A stretch of 64,000 nucleotides of DNA from GCA-003244245 sp963822695 (GCA_963822695.1 CAWGJH010000018.1:1-64000), one strand, 5' to 3'. Shown: positions 24,465 through 33,531, counted from the first letter of the stretch. Program-made: numbers and translations. The notes: generated from the letters alone by a model not told the origin.

Positions 24465-24689
24465 ATGGGCACCCCTCGGAACTTGACTGCCGCCGTACAT
24501 CAGGAAGAGGACTGGTACGTGGCGCAGTGTCTCGAGGTCGACGTTGCCAGCCAGGGCCCTACGGTCGATCAAGCCTTGAGCAACCTCGCCGAGGCTGTCG
24601 CGCTCTACCTTGAGGAGGTCGACGACCCGCAGCGGCACGTGACCGCCACTCCCCTCGTTACTTCATTCCAGGTGCCGGGCGCGGCGTGA
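24465..24689 (+). CDS. hicB: HicB-family antitoxin
   Basis: 74 residues from ATG 24465. HicB fold: LTAAVHQEEDWYVAQCLEVDVASQGPT, then EAVALYLEE. It lacks the extra C-terminal DNA-binding domain of long HicB proteins. It overlaps hicA by 4 bp. The order antitoxin-toxin is the reverse of the usual hicAB. HicB binds and inactivates HicA. Confidence 0.85.
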   Translation: MGTPRNLTAAVHQEEDWYVAQCLEVDVASQGPTVDQALSNLAEAVALYLEEVDDPQRHVTATPLVTSFQVPGAA

Positions 24690-24910
24690 GCCCTACGCTC
24701 TCTGACCTACCGATCCGCAAGATCACCCGTGTTATTGAGTCGCTTGGCTTCGTCTACGTGCGCACGAAGGGCAGTCATGCTGTCTACCGACATCCGGACG
24801 GCAGAGCCGTGGTGATTCCCCAACACAACACCGTTAAGCGAGGCACTCTGGGCTCTATCCTGCGGCAAGCTGGAGTCACGCCTGCTGAGTTCCTCGAACT
24901 GCTCCACTGA
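24686..24910 (+). CDS. hicA: HicA-family mRNA interferase toxin
   Basis: 74 residues from GTG 24686. Double-stranded RNA-binding-like fold with the catalytic His in TKGSHAVYRHPDGRAVVIPQH and the typical tail KRGTLGSILRQAGVTPAEFLELL. HicA cleaves mRNA during stress when HicB is degraded. Both genes look intact. Confidence 0.9.
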   Translation: MSPTLSDLPIRKITRVIESLGFVYVRTKGSHAVYRHPDGRAVVIPQHNTVKRGTLGSILRQAGVTPAEFLELLH

Positions 24911-25057
24911 CAATCCAGGCTGTGGTCGGTGGCGGCAGTCGGCATGAAAGGTCGAGGCTGCTGGGTCGGGTTTCCAGCGCGGTGGCCAGTGGTATCGAAA
25001 TAGAGGGGTACGGATGTACCCTTGCTGGTGGCCTGCGGTGAGGGAGGGACCCGGGGG

Positions 25058-26249
25058 ATGAGCGAGGAGTTGACACCCGGTGCTCGGCTCCGGATGTTTC
25101 GGGATGCGGCGGGGAAGTCTCGTCCTCAGCTGGCGGGGCTGTTCGGCGGAGTCGGTGAAGGCCATTGAGGTCGGCCGCCGCGAGCTCACGTTGACCATGG
25201 CGCTGCGGGCCGCCCGAGCCCTCGGTATCAAGGACCTGGCGGCTTTCTACGTGCCTGAGGTCTCCTACACCGTGGTGGAGCGCCCGACTCACGCGGCGGT
25301 GCCCGAAATGCGTCGGGCACTTCTGATGCGCCGGATCGATGACGGTGAGCCGCAGTCATGCGGATATGTCCGGGCGGCGCTGGACTCCGCGTGGCAGGTC
25401 TGGCATACCTCCAGCAAGCAGCGCACCGAGACCGGCAAGGTGCTGCCGCGGCTGATCCTGGACGCCCGCCGGGCTGCGACGCGCCACGACGGGCAGGATC
25501 GGCGCGAGGCGAACCGGTTGCTCGCCGAGACCTATCACCTGGCTCAGGCATGGCTGGCGTGGCACGGCGACGCCGAATTGGTCTGGATGTCGGCCGACCG
25601 CGCCTACTCCGCCGCCCAGGCGGCTGATGATCCCCTGGCCATGGCCCGAGCCTCGTTCTACTACGCCGCCCTCATCCGAGCGATCGGTCACCACGAGGAC
25701 GCCGTACTGTAGTTGGACTCCGCGATCCCGCTGGTTCGCGATCGGATGGAGGAGGATCGGGAATCGGCCGCGACGTACGTCGACCTGGAGATGCACGCCG
25801 CGCTGACGCTGGCCCGCGCGGGGGACGAGTCGGCGTGGGCGAGGTGGGAGAAAGGCCGCGCCGCCGCCCATCGGCTGCTGCCCGAGGGATACGCGTATCC
25901 GCAAACCAGGATCGGACGGATCATGGTCGAGCTGTACGCCGTGATGGTCGCGGTCGCGCTGGGCCGTGGGGACGAGGCCCGCCGCCGCGCCGCGAATATC
26001 GATCCCGCCTCGATCCCCTCGACCGAGCAACGCGCCAAGCACCTGGTCGAACTGGCCCGCGGCTACCAGTTCATGGGCGAGGAACTCAGCGTCGTTCATC
26101 TGCTCGGGCAGGCGACGGATGTCTCCGCAGAGACGGTGATCTACTCGCCACCGGCCCGTGCTCTCACCCGCGACCTGTTGCGGAGAGCGCCCGCAGCCAG
26201 TCGTGAGGATGTTCAGCGGCTGGCGTCCCGCATCGGCCTGCACGAGTAG
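25058..26249 (+). pseudogene. XRE regulator with TPR-like C-terminal region, broken
   Basis: ATG 25058 starts MSEELTPGARLRMFRDAAGK, but an 8-bp loss after GCGGGG at 25140, relative to the related copy at 20.6 kb, shifts the frame. The HTH then continues as SAESVKAIEVGRRELTLTM in the other frame, on to a helical sensor region (VWHTSSKQRTETGK, AETYHLAQAWLAWHGD). An in-frame TAG at 25710-25712 interrupts the same frame, which resumes to 26249 (VEL-rich helices, REDVQRLASRIGL). Two lesions make a pseudogene. The layout matches actinomycete XRE regulators of about 390 residues. Confidence 0.75.
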
Positions 26250-26725
26250 GCGGGGGAGGTACCGCCCGTCACCGGGTACGCATAGCACCCACCTGGCCAC
26301 TGCCGGTCTCCTAGCCTCATCCCACGTGACCATCGTGATGCGCTGCCCACCACGCCACCAGCCAAGACGACCGGGCCCCACCTCGGCGCATACCGTGATC
26401 GGTGGGCGTCGGCACCCCGACCGGGCCGGGCGGCGCCGCGGCCAGGAAGTCAGGGGGCAGGCGTGATGCCGGGTAAGCACCGTTTCCATCGTCTTGTCAC
26501 ACTGCGGGAGATCCTGGGCCGTCGCGCTCGGCCGCCTGTCGCCCCTGTGCCGGCGGGGACTGTGGTGTTGACTGACGGGGTGACCGGCGTCGCGCACCGT
26601 ATTGTGGTGAGAAGGCCTTTAGATTCGGGTCGCGGCGACCTGTTGGGCCAGGATCAGCGCGGGCAGGAAGTGCCGCAGCACGGCAATCGGGTACGGGAAA
26701 GACGGATACGCGGGGACAGCTGGCC
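26250..26725 (+). other. Intergenic stretch with small remnants
   Basis: No solid gene. A small frame from GTG 26463 (MPGKHRFHRLVTLREILGRR, then a Pro/Val-rich segment) has a plausible start but runs into the 3' end of cysN on the other strand and is probably not intact. On the minus strand 26655-26690 encodes LRHFLPA, matching a segment of the 20971-21423 protein (CGGGCAGGAAGTGCCGCAGC is shared), so a fragment of a further copy of that gene lies here. This is the right edge of the accessory island. Confidence 0.45.
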
Positions 26726-27994
26726 TCACGCGACGTCCCGTCCCGGATCAGATCCGACCAGGCCGGCGGCGAGGGTGTTGCCGTTGATGGGGTCGATGAC
26801 GAGGAAGTGACCGGTGTGGCGGTCGGTGGCGTAGGAGTCCACCGCCAGTGGCTGGGCGAGGCGGATCCGGGCGCCGCCGATCTCGTTGAGTTCTAGCGTG
26901 GCCGGCGGCTCGGTGTGCCGCAGGGTGTGCAGGTCCAGCCGCCCGGTCAACTTGGTGACAATCGCCCGGACGGTGCGAGTGCCGTGCTTGACCAGCACCC
27001 GGGCGCCGGCCCGCAGGGGACACTCGGCCAGCCAGCACAGGTCCGCGTCGAGCTCGGTGACCACCCGCGGTGCCTGTTCCGGGCGGGCCAGCACCTCGCC
27101 GCGCCCGACGTCGATCTCGTCGTGGAGCAGCACGGTGATTGACTGCCCGGCGGCGGCGCACGATATTGGACCGTCGGGGGTGTCGATGCCGACAACGGTG
27201 GAGCGGCCTCCGGAGGGCAGGGCGATGACGTCGTCGCCGACCTTGAGTGTCCCGGAGGCGACCCGGCCAGCCAGGCCCCGGTAGTCGGGGTGCTCGGCGG
27301 TGCGGGGTCGCAGCACCAGCTGCACCGGAAAGCGCATCGGCTCGGCCCCCGCCTCGCGCCCGGTAGGCACCGCCTCCAGGTGCTCGAGCAGCGTCGGGCC
27401 CCGATACCACCGGGTGTGCCGGCTGCGAGCCGCGACATTGTCGCCGTGCAGCGCGGACACCGCCACGGTCACCACATCCGGCACGCCCAGCGAACTCGCC
27501 GCCGCCGCGAACTCCGACTCGATGCGGCGAAACGTCGGCTCGTCGAAGCCCACCAGGTCCATCTTGTTCACCGCGAGCACCACGTGCGGCACCCGCAGGA
27601 ACGCCATGACGGCGAGGTGGCGCCGGGTCTGCTCAACCAGGCCGTTGCGCGCGTCGACCAGCACCACGGCGAGCTCGGCGGTAGACGCTCCGGTGACCGT
27701 GTTGCGGGTGTACTGCACGTGCCCGGGGCAGTCGGCCAGCACGAACTTGCGGGTCGGGGTGGCGAAGTAACGGTAGGCCACGTCGATGGTGATGCCCTGC
27801 TCCCGCTCGGCGCGCAGCCCGTCGGTGAGCAGCGCGAGATCCAACGAGACACCGCCGCGTGCCCGGGTGGCCCGATCCACCGCGGCCAGCTGATCGGCCA
27901 GGATCGACTGGGTATCGTGCAGCAATCGCCCGACCAGCGTGGACTTGCCGTCGTTGACGGAACCGGCGGTGGTCAGCCGCAGCAAGCTGGGCAT
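26726..27994 (-). CDS. cysN: Sulfate adenylyltransferase subunit 1 (GTPase)
   Basis: 422 residues. EF-Tu-like GTPase with GSVNDGKSTL, DCPGHVQYTRN and NKMDLVGF, followed by two beta-barrel domains. No APS kinase domain is fused at the C-terminus; cysC is a separate gene here. With CysD it makes adenylylsulfate (APS) from ATP and sulfate, driven by GTP hydrolysis. It starts at ATG 27994, overlapping the cysD stop, as the last gene of the operon. Confidence 0.95.
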   Translation of the reverse strand: MPSLLRLTTAGSVNDGKSTLVGRLLHDTQSILADQLAAVDRATRARGGVSLDLALLTDGLRAEREQGITIDVAYRYFATPTRKFVLADCPGHVQYTRNTVTGASTAELAVVLVDARNGLVEQTRRHLAVMAFLRVPHVVLAVNKMDLVGFDEPTFRRIESEFAAAASSLGVPDVVTVAVSALHGDNVAARSRHTRWYRGPTLLEHLEAVPTGREAGAEPMRFPVQLVLRPRTAEHPDYRGLAGRVASGTLKVGDDVIALPSGGRSTVVGIDTPDGPISCAAAGQSITVLLHDEIDVGRGEVLARPEQAPRVVTELDADLCWLAECPLRAGARVLVKHGTRTVRAIVTKLTGRLDLHTLRHTEPPATLELNEIGGARIRLAQPLAVDSYATDRHTGHFLVIDPINGNTLAAGLVGSDPGRDVA

Positions 27995-28917
27995 CAGAAG
28001 TAGCCCTCGCGTTTGCGGTCCTCCATCGCGGCCTCCGACAGCCGGTCGTCGGCCCGAGTGGCGCCGCGTTCGGTGATCCGGCTGGCGGCCACCTCGGCGA
28101 GCACCTCGTCAATGGTCACGGCGGTGGACTCCACCGCGCCGGTGCAGGAGGCGTCCCCGACGGTGCGATAGCGCACCGACGTGGTGAGTACCCGCTCGCC
28201 GTCGCGCGGACCGCCCCACTCGCCAGCGGTCAGCCACATGCCGTCCCGGGCGAATACCTCCCGCTCATGCGCGTAGTAGATGCTGGGGATCGAGACGTCG
28301 TGGCGGGCGATGTAGTGCCAGACGTCCAGTTCTGTCCAGTTGGACAGCGGGAAGACCCGGATGTGTTCACCGGCGGTGTGCCGGCCGTTGTAGAGACTCC
28401 ATAACTCCGGACGTTGCCGACGAGGATCCCAGCCGCCGAAGGCGTCGCGCAGGCTGACGATGCGCTCCTTGGCTCGCGCCCGATCCTCATCGCGGCGGGC
28501 GCCGCCGAAGACGGCATCGAAGCGATGCTCGTTGATGGTGTCCAGCAGGGGGACGGTCTGCAGCGGGTTGCGGGTGCCGTCAGGGCGCTCGGTCAGCCGC
28601 CCGTCGTCGATCCAATCCTGCACCGCCGCCACGTGCAGCCGCAGCCCCAGAGCGGCGACCAGGCGATCCCGGTAGGCGATCACCTCGGGGAAGTTGTGCC
28701 CGGTGTCCACATGCAGCAGCGGGAACGGCAGCGGCGCCGGGTACACCGCGCGCAGCGCCAGGTGCAGCAGCACCGCGGAGTCCTTGCCGCCAGAGAACAG
28801 CAGCACCGGCCGGTCGAGCTCGGCGATCACCTCGCGGATGATGTGCACCGCCTCGGCTTCGAGCGTCGCCACGTGATCTACGTCGACAGGAGACGGTGCT
28901 GTCATGGGCGCGCTCAC
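27994..28917 (-). CDS. cysD: Sulfate adenylyltransferase subunit 2
   Basis: 307 residues from GTG 28917 (GTGA overlap with cysC; ATG 28905 is an alternative). PP-loop ATPase motif LLFSGGKDSAVLLHL, then HVDTGHNFPEVIAYRD, and the C-terminal EAAMEDRKREGYF usual for CysD. It is the catalytic adenylyl-transferring subunit that works with CysN. Confidence 0.96.
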   Translation of the reverse strand: MSAPMTAPSPVDVDHVATLEAEAVHIIREVIAELDRPVLLFSGGKDSAVLLHLALRAVYPAPLPFPLLHVDTGHNFPEVIAYRDRLVAALGLRLHVAAVQDWIDDGRLTERPDGTRNPLQTVPLLDTINEHRFDAVFGGARRDEDRARAKERIVSLRDAFGGWDPRRQRPELWSLYNGRHTAGEHIRVFPLSNWTELDVWHYIARHDVSIPSIYYAHEREVFARDGMWLTAGEWGGPRDGERVLTTSVRYRTVGDASCTGAVESTAVTIDEVLAEVAASRITERGATRADDRLSEAAMEDRKREGYF

Positions 28918-29450
28918 GCCACGCCCCTCTCGATCAGCAGGTCCAGCACGCGCCGCGCCGCGGCGGCGACGTCCGACCCGGTGGTGTCCAACCGCAGGTC
29001 AGGTTTGTCCGGCTCCTCGTACGGGTCATCCACGCCGGTCATCGCGGTCAGCTCACCAGCCGCCGCCCGGGCATAGAGACCCTTGACGTCGCGGCGAATG
29101 CACTCGGCCAGCGGGGTAGCCACGTGCACCTCCAGATAGCTGGTGCCGTGCGCGTCGTGCTGGGCCCGGACCTCATCGCGGGTGGCCGCGTACGGGGCGA
29201 TGACCGGAACCAGCGCGAGGACACCGTGCCGGGCGAGCAGCTCGGCGACGAATCCGACCCGGCGGACGTGGGTGTCCCGGTCCGCACGGGAGAAGCCCAG
29301 CCCGGCGGACAGGCCGCGGCGCACCTCGTCGCCGTCGAGCACCTCGACCTCCCGGCCGGTGGCGCGCAGCTGCCCGGCGAGAGCTGCCGCGATCGTCGTC
29401 TTGCCGGCCCCGGACAGTCCAGTGAGCCAGACAGTGGCGCCCGGGCTCAC
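28914..29450 (-). CDS. cysC: Adenylylsulfate (APS) kinase
   Basis: 178 residues from GTG 29450, which overlaps the cysH stop by GTGA. P-loop GLSGAGKTT, then LDGDEVRRGLSAGLGFSRADRD (substrate region) and VHVATPLAECIRRDVKGLY. It makes PAPS from APS. Because the operon also encodes an APS reductase, PAPS here may serve sulfotransferases rather than assimilation. Confidence 0.94.
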   Translation of the reverse strand: MSPGATVWLTGLSGAGKTTIAAALAGQLRATGREVEVLDGDEVRRGLSAGLGFSRADRDTHVRRVGFVAELLARHGVLALVPVIAPYAATRDEVRAQHDAHGTSYLEVHVATPLAECIRRDVKGLYARAAAGELTAMTGVDDPYEEPDKPDLRLDTTGSDVAAAARRVLDLLIERGVA

Positions 29451-30139
29451 CGGTGGATCCCGCATTCGGTCTTGGCCAAGCCCGCCCAGCGCCCGGCCCG
29501 GGGGTCTTCGCCCACCGTCACCGCCCGGGTGCACGGGGCGCAGCCGATCGAGGGGTAACCGGCAGCCAGCAGCGGGTTGATCAGGATGCCGTGCTCGGCG
29601 ATGTAGTTCTCGACGTCGGCGTCCCTCCAGGCCGCGATCGGGGCGATCTTGACCTTGCTTCGCCGCGCGTCGTAGGACACCACCGGCGTGCTGGCCCGCT
29701 TCGGTGCCTCCACCCGGCGCAACCCGGTGGCCCAGGCGTCGTAGCGGACCAGCGCACGATCCAGCGGCGCCACCTTGCGCAACTCGCAGCACCGGTCGGG
29801 ATCGCGGTCGTGCAGTTCGGGCCCATACGAGGCGTCCTGCTCAGCGACGGTCTGTCGGGGTGTCACGGTGATCAGGTTGATGTCGTAGGTGGCCGCCACG
29901 GCGTCCCGGGTGCCCAGTGTCTCGGCGAAGTGGTAACCGGTGTCCAGAAACAGCACGTCGACACCCGGGGCGACCTGCGATACCAGGTGTACCAGAACGG
30001 CGTCCTGCATCGACGTGGCCACCGCGAACCGGGCGCCGAAGGTCTGCACCGCCCAGCGCACGATCTCCCGCGCCGGGGCGGCGGCCAGTTCGCGCCCGGC
30101 GCGGCGCGCCAGCTGCTCCAGATCGACGGCCATCGTCAT
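29447..30139 (-). CDS. cysH: Adenylylsulfate (APS) reductase, [4Fe-4S] type
   Basis: 230 residues from ATG 30139 (MTMAVDLEQLARRAG). PP-loop-like ATSMQDAVLVHL and LDTGYHF; the cysteine pairs DRCCELRK and GCAPCTR that hold the [4Fe-4S] cluster of APS reductases; and the C-terminal ECGIH with the catalytic Cys. It reduces APS to sulfite and AMP with thioredoxin. The start overlaps the small zinc-ribbon gene by 4 bp. Confidence 0.95.
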   Translation of the reverse strand: MTMAVDLEQLARRAGRELAAAPAREIVRWAVQTFGARFAVATSMQDAVLVHLVSQVAPGVDVLFLDTGYHFAETLGTRDAVAATYDINLITVTPRQTVAEQDASYGPELHDRDPDRCCELRKVAPLDRALVRYDAWATGLRRVEAPKRASTPVVSYDARRSKVKIAPIAAWRDADVENYIAEHGILINPLLAAGYPSIGCAPCTRAVTVGEDPRAGRWAGLAKTECGIHR

Positions 30140-30300
30140 CCCGTCACTTCCCGGGCTGGGGCTAGCAGTCCCACCAGGCGGACGACGAACACCCGCTGGC
30201 AGTCCGCGCACCGCCACGCCGCCTGCGGTTCTTCCGCAGGCCGCAGGTCCTCCTCGCCGCAGTACGGGCAGTAGAACGGAACCGCCCTGGCTGCTGTCAT
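30136..30300 (-). CDS. Small zinc-ribbon protein of the sulfite reductase operon
   Basis: 54 residues from ATG 30300. Two CxxC pairs, FYCPYCGEED and WRCADCQRVF, form one zinc ribbon (or rubredoxin-like) site. It overlaps sirA upstream and cysH downstream by 4 bp each. Such a small protein is often found between sirA and cysH in actinobacteria; its role is unknown, possibly in metal or electron handling for sulfite reductase. Confidence 0.8.
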   Translation of the reverse strand: MTAARAVPFYCPYCGEEDLRPAEEPQAAWRCADCQRVFVVRLVGLLAPAREVTG

Positions 30301-31979
30301 CGCAACGCGTCCTCGTCTGCTCGGGCCACCCACTGCGCGAACCGCTCACCCGGCGCACGCTGCTGGGCGTAACCGCGGACCACCCGCTCTACGTAGCCGG
30401 CCAGCTCGGCCGAGGTCACCTTGTGCCCGCGCAGTTTGCGGCCGAAGCCGCTGTCCAGCCCGAGCCCACCGCCCAGGTGCACCTGGAAACCCTCGACCTG
30501 GTTGCCCTCAGCGTCGGTGACCAGCTGGCCCTTGAGCCCGATGTCGGTGACCTGGATCCGGGCACACGAGTTTGGGCAGCCGTTGAGGTGCACCGAGACC
30601 GGGGTCTCCAGGGCGGGCGCAACGTCGGCGAGCCGCTGCTCCAGCTCGGCGACCAGCGTGATCGCCCGATTCTTGGTCTCCACAATGGCCAGCTTGCAGA
30701 ACTCGATGCCGGTGCAGGCCATCACCGAACGCCGCCACGGGCTCGGGTCGGCGCACAACCCGAGCCGGTCCAGCTCGGCGACCAGGCCATCCACGTCGGA
30801 CTCGGCGACGTCGAGCACAACGAGCTTCTGGTATGGGGTCAGCCGAACCCGGGTGGACCCGGCCCGCTCGACGGCCTTGGCCACGTCGACCAGCGTGGTG
30901 CCGGAGACGCGACCGGCCATCGGAGCGAGCCCGACGTAGCACTTGCCGTCCTGCTGGCGATGCACGCCGATGTGGTCGATCGGCGCGGGCGGTGGCGCTG
31001 GGGCGGGGCCGTCGATGAGCGCGCGGTGCAGGTACTCGCTCTCCAGCACCTCGCGGAAGCGCTCCGCTCCCCAATCGGCGATGAGGAACTTGATCCGGGC
31101 GCGGTGGCGCAGCCGCCGATAGCCGTAGTCGCGGAACAGTGCCGTCACCGCGGCCCAGACCTCGGGCACCTCCTCGCGCGGCACCCAGCCGCCCAGCCGC
31201 TGCGCGATCTTCGGGTTGGTGGACAGCCCGCCGCCGACCCACACATCGAAGCCCGGACCGTGCTCGGGGTGCACCACCCCGACGAAGGAGATGTCGTTGA
31301 TCTCATGCGCGACGTCCTGCAGACCGGAGATCGCGGTCTTGTACTTGCGGGGCAGGTTGGAGAACTCGGGGCTGCCGATGTAGCGCCGCTTGATCTCCTC
31401 GATCGCCGGGGTACCGTCGATGATCTCGTTGGCGGCGATACCCGCGACCGGGGAGCCCAGCACGACCCGGGGGCAGTCGCCGCAGGCCTCGGTGGTGGAC
31501 AGTCCAACGGCTTCCAGCTGTTCCCAGATCGCGGGCACGTCCTCGATCCGGATCCAGTGGTACTGGATGTTTTCCCGGTCGGTGATGTCGGCGGTGTCGC
31601 GGGCGTAGAGGCGGGAGATCTCGCCGAGCACCCGCAGCTGCTCGGTGCTCAGCGCGCCGCCATCGATGCGCACCCGCATCATGAAGTAGGAGTCGTCGAG
31701 TTCCTCGGGCTCCATCGTGCCGGTGCGACCGCCGTCAATGCCGGGCCGGCGTTGGGTGTACAGCCCCCACCAGCGGAATCGGCCGCGCAGGTCAGCGGGG
31801 TCGATCGAGTCGAATCCTCGTCGGGAGTAGATCGTCTCGATCCGGTGCCGGACGTTGAGGCCGTCGTCGTCTTTCTTGGTCCGCTCGTTGGGGTTGAGCG
31901 GCTCACGATGACCCAGGGCCCACTGGCCCTCCCCACGGCGGGCTTTCGCCGCCGACGCCGGGCGGGCTGATGCAGACAT
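30297..31979 (-). CDS. sirA: Ferredoxin-sulfite reductase (siroheme/[4Fe-4S])
   Basis: 560 residues from ATG 31979, with GGAGG 8 nt upstream. Two ferredoxin-like half-domains and two siroheme-binding halves. The cluster ligands are in ACTGIEFCKLA and NGCPNSCAR; the siroheme Arg region reads ENIQYHWIR, and the central FDVWVGGGLSTNPKIAQRLG is typical. It reduces sulfite to sulfide with six electrons from ferredoxin. First gene of the operon, preceded by a leader peptide. Confidence 0.93.
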   Translation of the reverse strand: MSASARPASAAKARRGEGQWALGHREPLNPNERTKKDDDGLNVRHRIETIYSRRGFDSIDPADLRGRFRWWGLYTQRRPGIDGGRTGTMEPEELDDSYFMMRVRIDGGALSTEQLRVLGEISRLYARDTADITDRENIQYHWIRIEDVPAIWEQLEAVGLSTTEACGDCPRVVLGSPVAGIAANEIIDGTPAIEEIKRRYIGSPEFSNLPRKYKTAISGLQDVAHEINDISFVGVVHPEHGPGFDVWVGGGLSTNPKIAQRLGGWVPREEVPEVWAAVTALFRDYGYRRLRHRARIKFLIADWGAERFREVLESEYLHRALIDGPAPAPPPAPIDHIGVHRQQDGKCYVGLAPMAGRVSGTTLVDVAKAVERAGSTRVRLTPYQKLVVLDVAESDVDGLVAELDRLGLCADPSPWRRSVMACTGIEFCKLAIVETKNRAITLVAELEQRLADVAPALETPVSVHLNGCPNSCARIQVTDIGLKGQLVTDAEGNQVEGFQVHLGGGLGLDSGFGRKLRGHKVTSAELAGYVERVVRGYAQQRAPGERFAQWVARADEDALR

Positions 31980-32094
31980 CGGGGTGCCTCCGTCACATGA
32001 AGCACCGGCGTGCGGGGGAGGCCGTGACCGGGTCATCCTGCAGCCCGGTTCCGGGCGCACCCGGCGCCGGCTGGGACAGCAGTCGGGCGGGGCG

Positions 32095-32181
32095 TCAGCT
32101 CATCGGGCGGCACAGCGCGCTGGAAACTCGGACATAATCGATGTGGCGGCATGCCACCAGCAAGAGTCCGAGTGCGCCCAC
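32095..32181 (-). CDS. Leader peptide of the sulfate assimilation operon
   Basis: 28 residues from GTG 32181 (GGTGGA just upstream): VGALGLLLVACRHIDYV and then RVSSALCRPMS. The RHIDYVRVSSALC core matches the short leader peptides found before sulfur-assimilation operons in streptomycetes (pattern RRHVDL.R..SA.C). It ends 115 bp before sirA. Control by translation of its Cys codons during cysteine shortage is known in mycobacterial analogues; here it is inference. Confidence 0.7.
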   Translation of the reverse strand: MGALGLLLVACRHIDYVRVSSALCRPMS

Positions 32182-32246
32182 TCCACCAGAGTGCCACCTG
32201 CGTGCGGTCCCCACCACCCACGTTCGGATGTTGGGACAATGCTCAC

Positions 32247-33458
32247 GTGGCTGTCCTGCCTCTCGGCGACCCCGCCCCGCCCGAGGGAACCTTGCCCGCT
32301 GTCGCCCTACGGGGAGTGGGCCAGGCACCGTTCGGGGTGTACGTGCATGTGCCGTTCTGTGCCACTCGCTGCGGCTACTGCGACTTCAACACCTACACCC
32401 CAGGGGAGCTGGGCTCCTCGTCGTCACCGTCCTCCTGGCTGGATGCGGTGTACCGGGAACTCACCCTCGCCGCCCACGTACTCGGAGAGCCGGTGCCGGC
32501 TGACACGGTGTTCGTGGGTGGCGGCACCCCGTCACTGCTCGGCGCGGGTGGTCTGGCTGCGGTCCTGGACGCCATCCGCGGGTCGCTGGGCCTGGCCCCG
32601 GGTGCCGAGGTAACTACCGAGGCCAACCCAGAGTCCACCTCACCGGAATTCTTCGCCGGGATCGCCGAGGCCGGCTACACTCGGGTCTCGCTGGGAATGC
32701 AGAGCGTCGCGTCGCACGTGCTGGCCGTGCTGGACCGGGTGCACACCCCGGGCCGGCCGGTGGCCGCCGCGGCGCAGGCCCGCGCCGCCGGGATCGGGCA
32801 GGTCAGCCTGGATCTGATCTACGGCACGCCGGGGGAGACCCACGACGATCTGGCCGCCTCCCTGGACGCGGCGCTGGCCGCCGGGGTTGACCACGTGTCG
32901 GCCTACGCCCTGGTCGTCGAGGCAGGCACCGCACTCGCCCGCCGGGTAGCCCGCAGTGAGCTGCCCGGCCCGGACGACGACGTGCTCGCCGAGCGCTACG
33001 AGCAGATCGACACGGCGCTGTCCGCGGCGGGTCTGCGCTGGTACGAGGTGTCCAACTGGGCCACGTCGGCCGAGTCCCGGTGCCGGCACAACCTCGGCTA
33101 CTGGGCCGGCGGGAACTGGTGGGGTGCCGGACCGGGGGCGCACTCCCACGTCGGCGGAGTGCGATGGTGGAACGTCAAGCATCCAGCCCGCTACGCCGCT
33201 GCGCTGCAGGCCGGTTGCTCTCCAGCGGCCGGCCGGGAGGTGCTCGGCCCCGAGGAGAAGCACACCGAGCGGGTCATGCTCGGGCTGCGACTGGCCGGCG
33301 GGCTGCCGCTGGACGTGCTCGACACGTCCGAGCGCGCTGCCGCCGATCGCGCGGTCACCAACGGCCTAGCCACCGTCACCCCCGGCGATCGACTGGTACT
33401 CACCCGCCGCGGCCGCCTACTCGCCGACACTGTGATATGCGACCTGCTCATCAGCTGA
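32247..33458 (+). CDS. hemW: Coproporphyrinogen-III oxidase-like radical SAM protein HemW
   Basis: 403 residues from GTG 32247; the frame is open 32 codons further upstream but that part overlaps the leader peptide region. Radical SAM motif CATRCGYC (CxxxCxxC) near residue 37, then FVGGGTPSLL and the HemW C-terminal domain. HemW is a heme chaperone rather than a true oxidase. It is divergent from the sulfate operon; GACAAT before the start suggests a leaderless or short-leader transcript. Confidence 0.92.
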   Translation: MAVLPLGDPAPPEGTLPAVALRGVGQAPFGVYVHVPFCATRCGYCDFNTYTPGELGSSSSPSSWLDAVYRELTLAAHVLGEPVPADTVFVGGGTPSLLGAGGLAAVLDAIRGSLGLAPGAEVTTEANPESTSPEFFAGIAEAGYTRVSLGMQSVASHVLAVLDRVHTPGRPVAAAAQARAAGIGQVSLDLIYGTPGETHDDLAASLDAALAAGVDHVSAYALVVEAGTALARRVARSELPGPDDDVLAERYEQIDTALSAAGLRWYEVSNWATSAESRCRHNLGYWAGGNWWGAGPGAHSHVGGVRWWNVKHPARYAAALQAGCSPAAGREVLGPEEKHTERVMLGLRLAGGLPLDVLDTSERAAADRAVTNGLATVTPGDRLVLTRRGRLLADTVICDLLIS

Positions 33459-33484
33459 CCCCCTTTCGCTGACCAAGATCTACG

Positions 33485-33509
33485 CTGGTATATTTTCTGG
33501 TATGTTTTC
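33485..33509 (+). promoter_or_regulatory. Promoter/operator with two 13-bp direct repeats
   Basis: CTGGTATATTTTC and CTGGTATGTTTTC are repeated with a 12-bp period, AT-rich in a GC-rich genome, and lie 23 bp before the first gene of the XRE/ImmA operon. TATATT or TATGTT could be the -10. One helical turn apart, they look like a tandem operator, probably for the operon's own XRE repressor (inference). Confidence 0.5.
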
Positions 33510-33531
33510 ACCACATGATTAGCAGGCGGTG

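Noticed and set aside
25356..26597. 413-codon frame on the minus strand
   Set aside because: Antisense to the broken XRE regulator and low in recognisable sequence. The opposite strand has a clear HTH and helical sensor.
29940..31970. 676-codon open frame on the plus strand
   Set aside because: Mirror frame of cysH and sirA, which have clear catalytic motifs and coupled starts. The product has only low-complexity and repeated DVGD/HLG strings.
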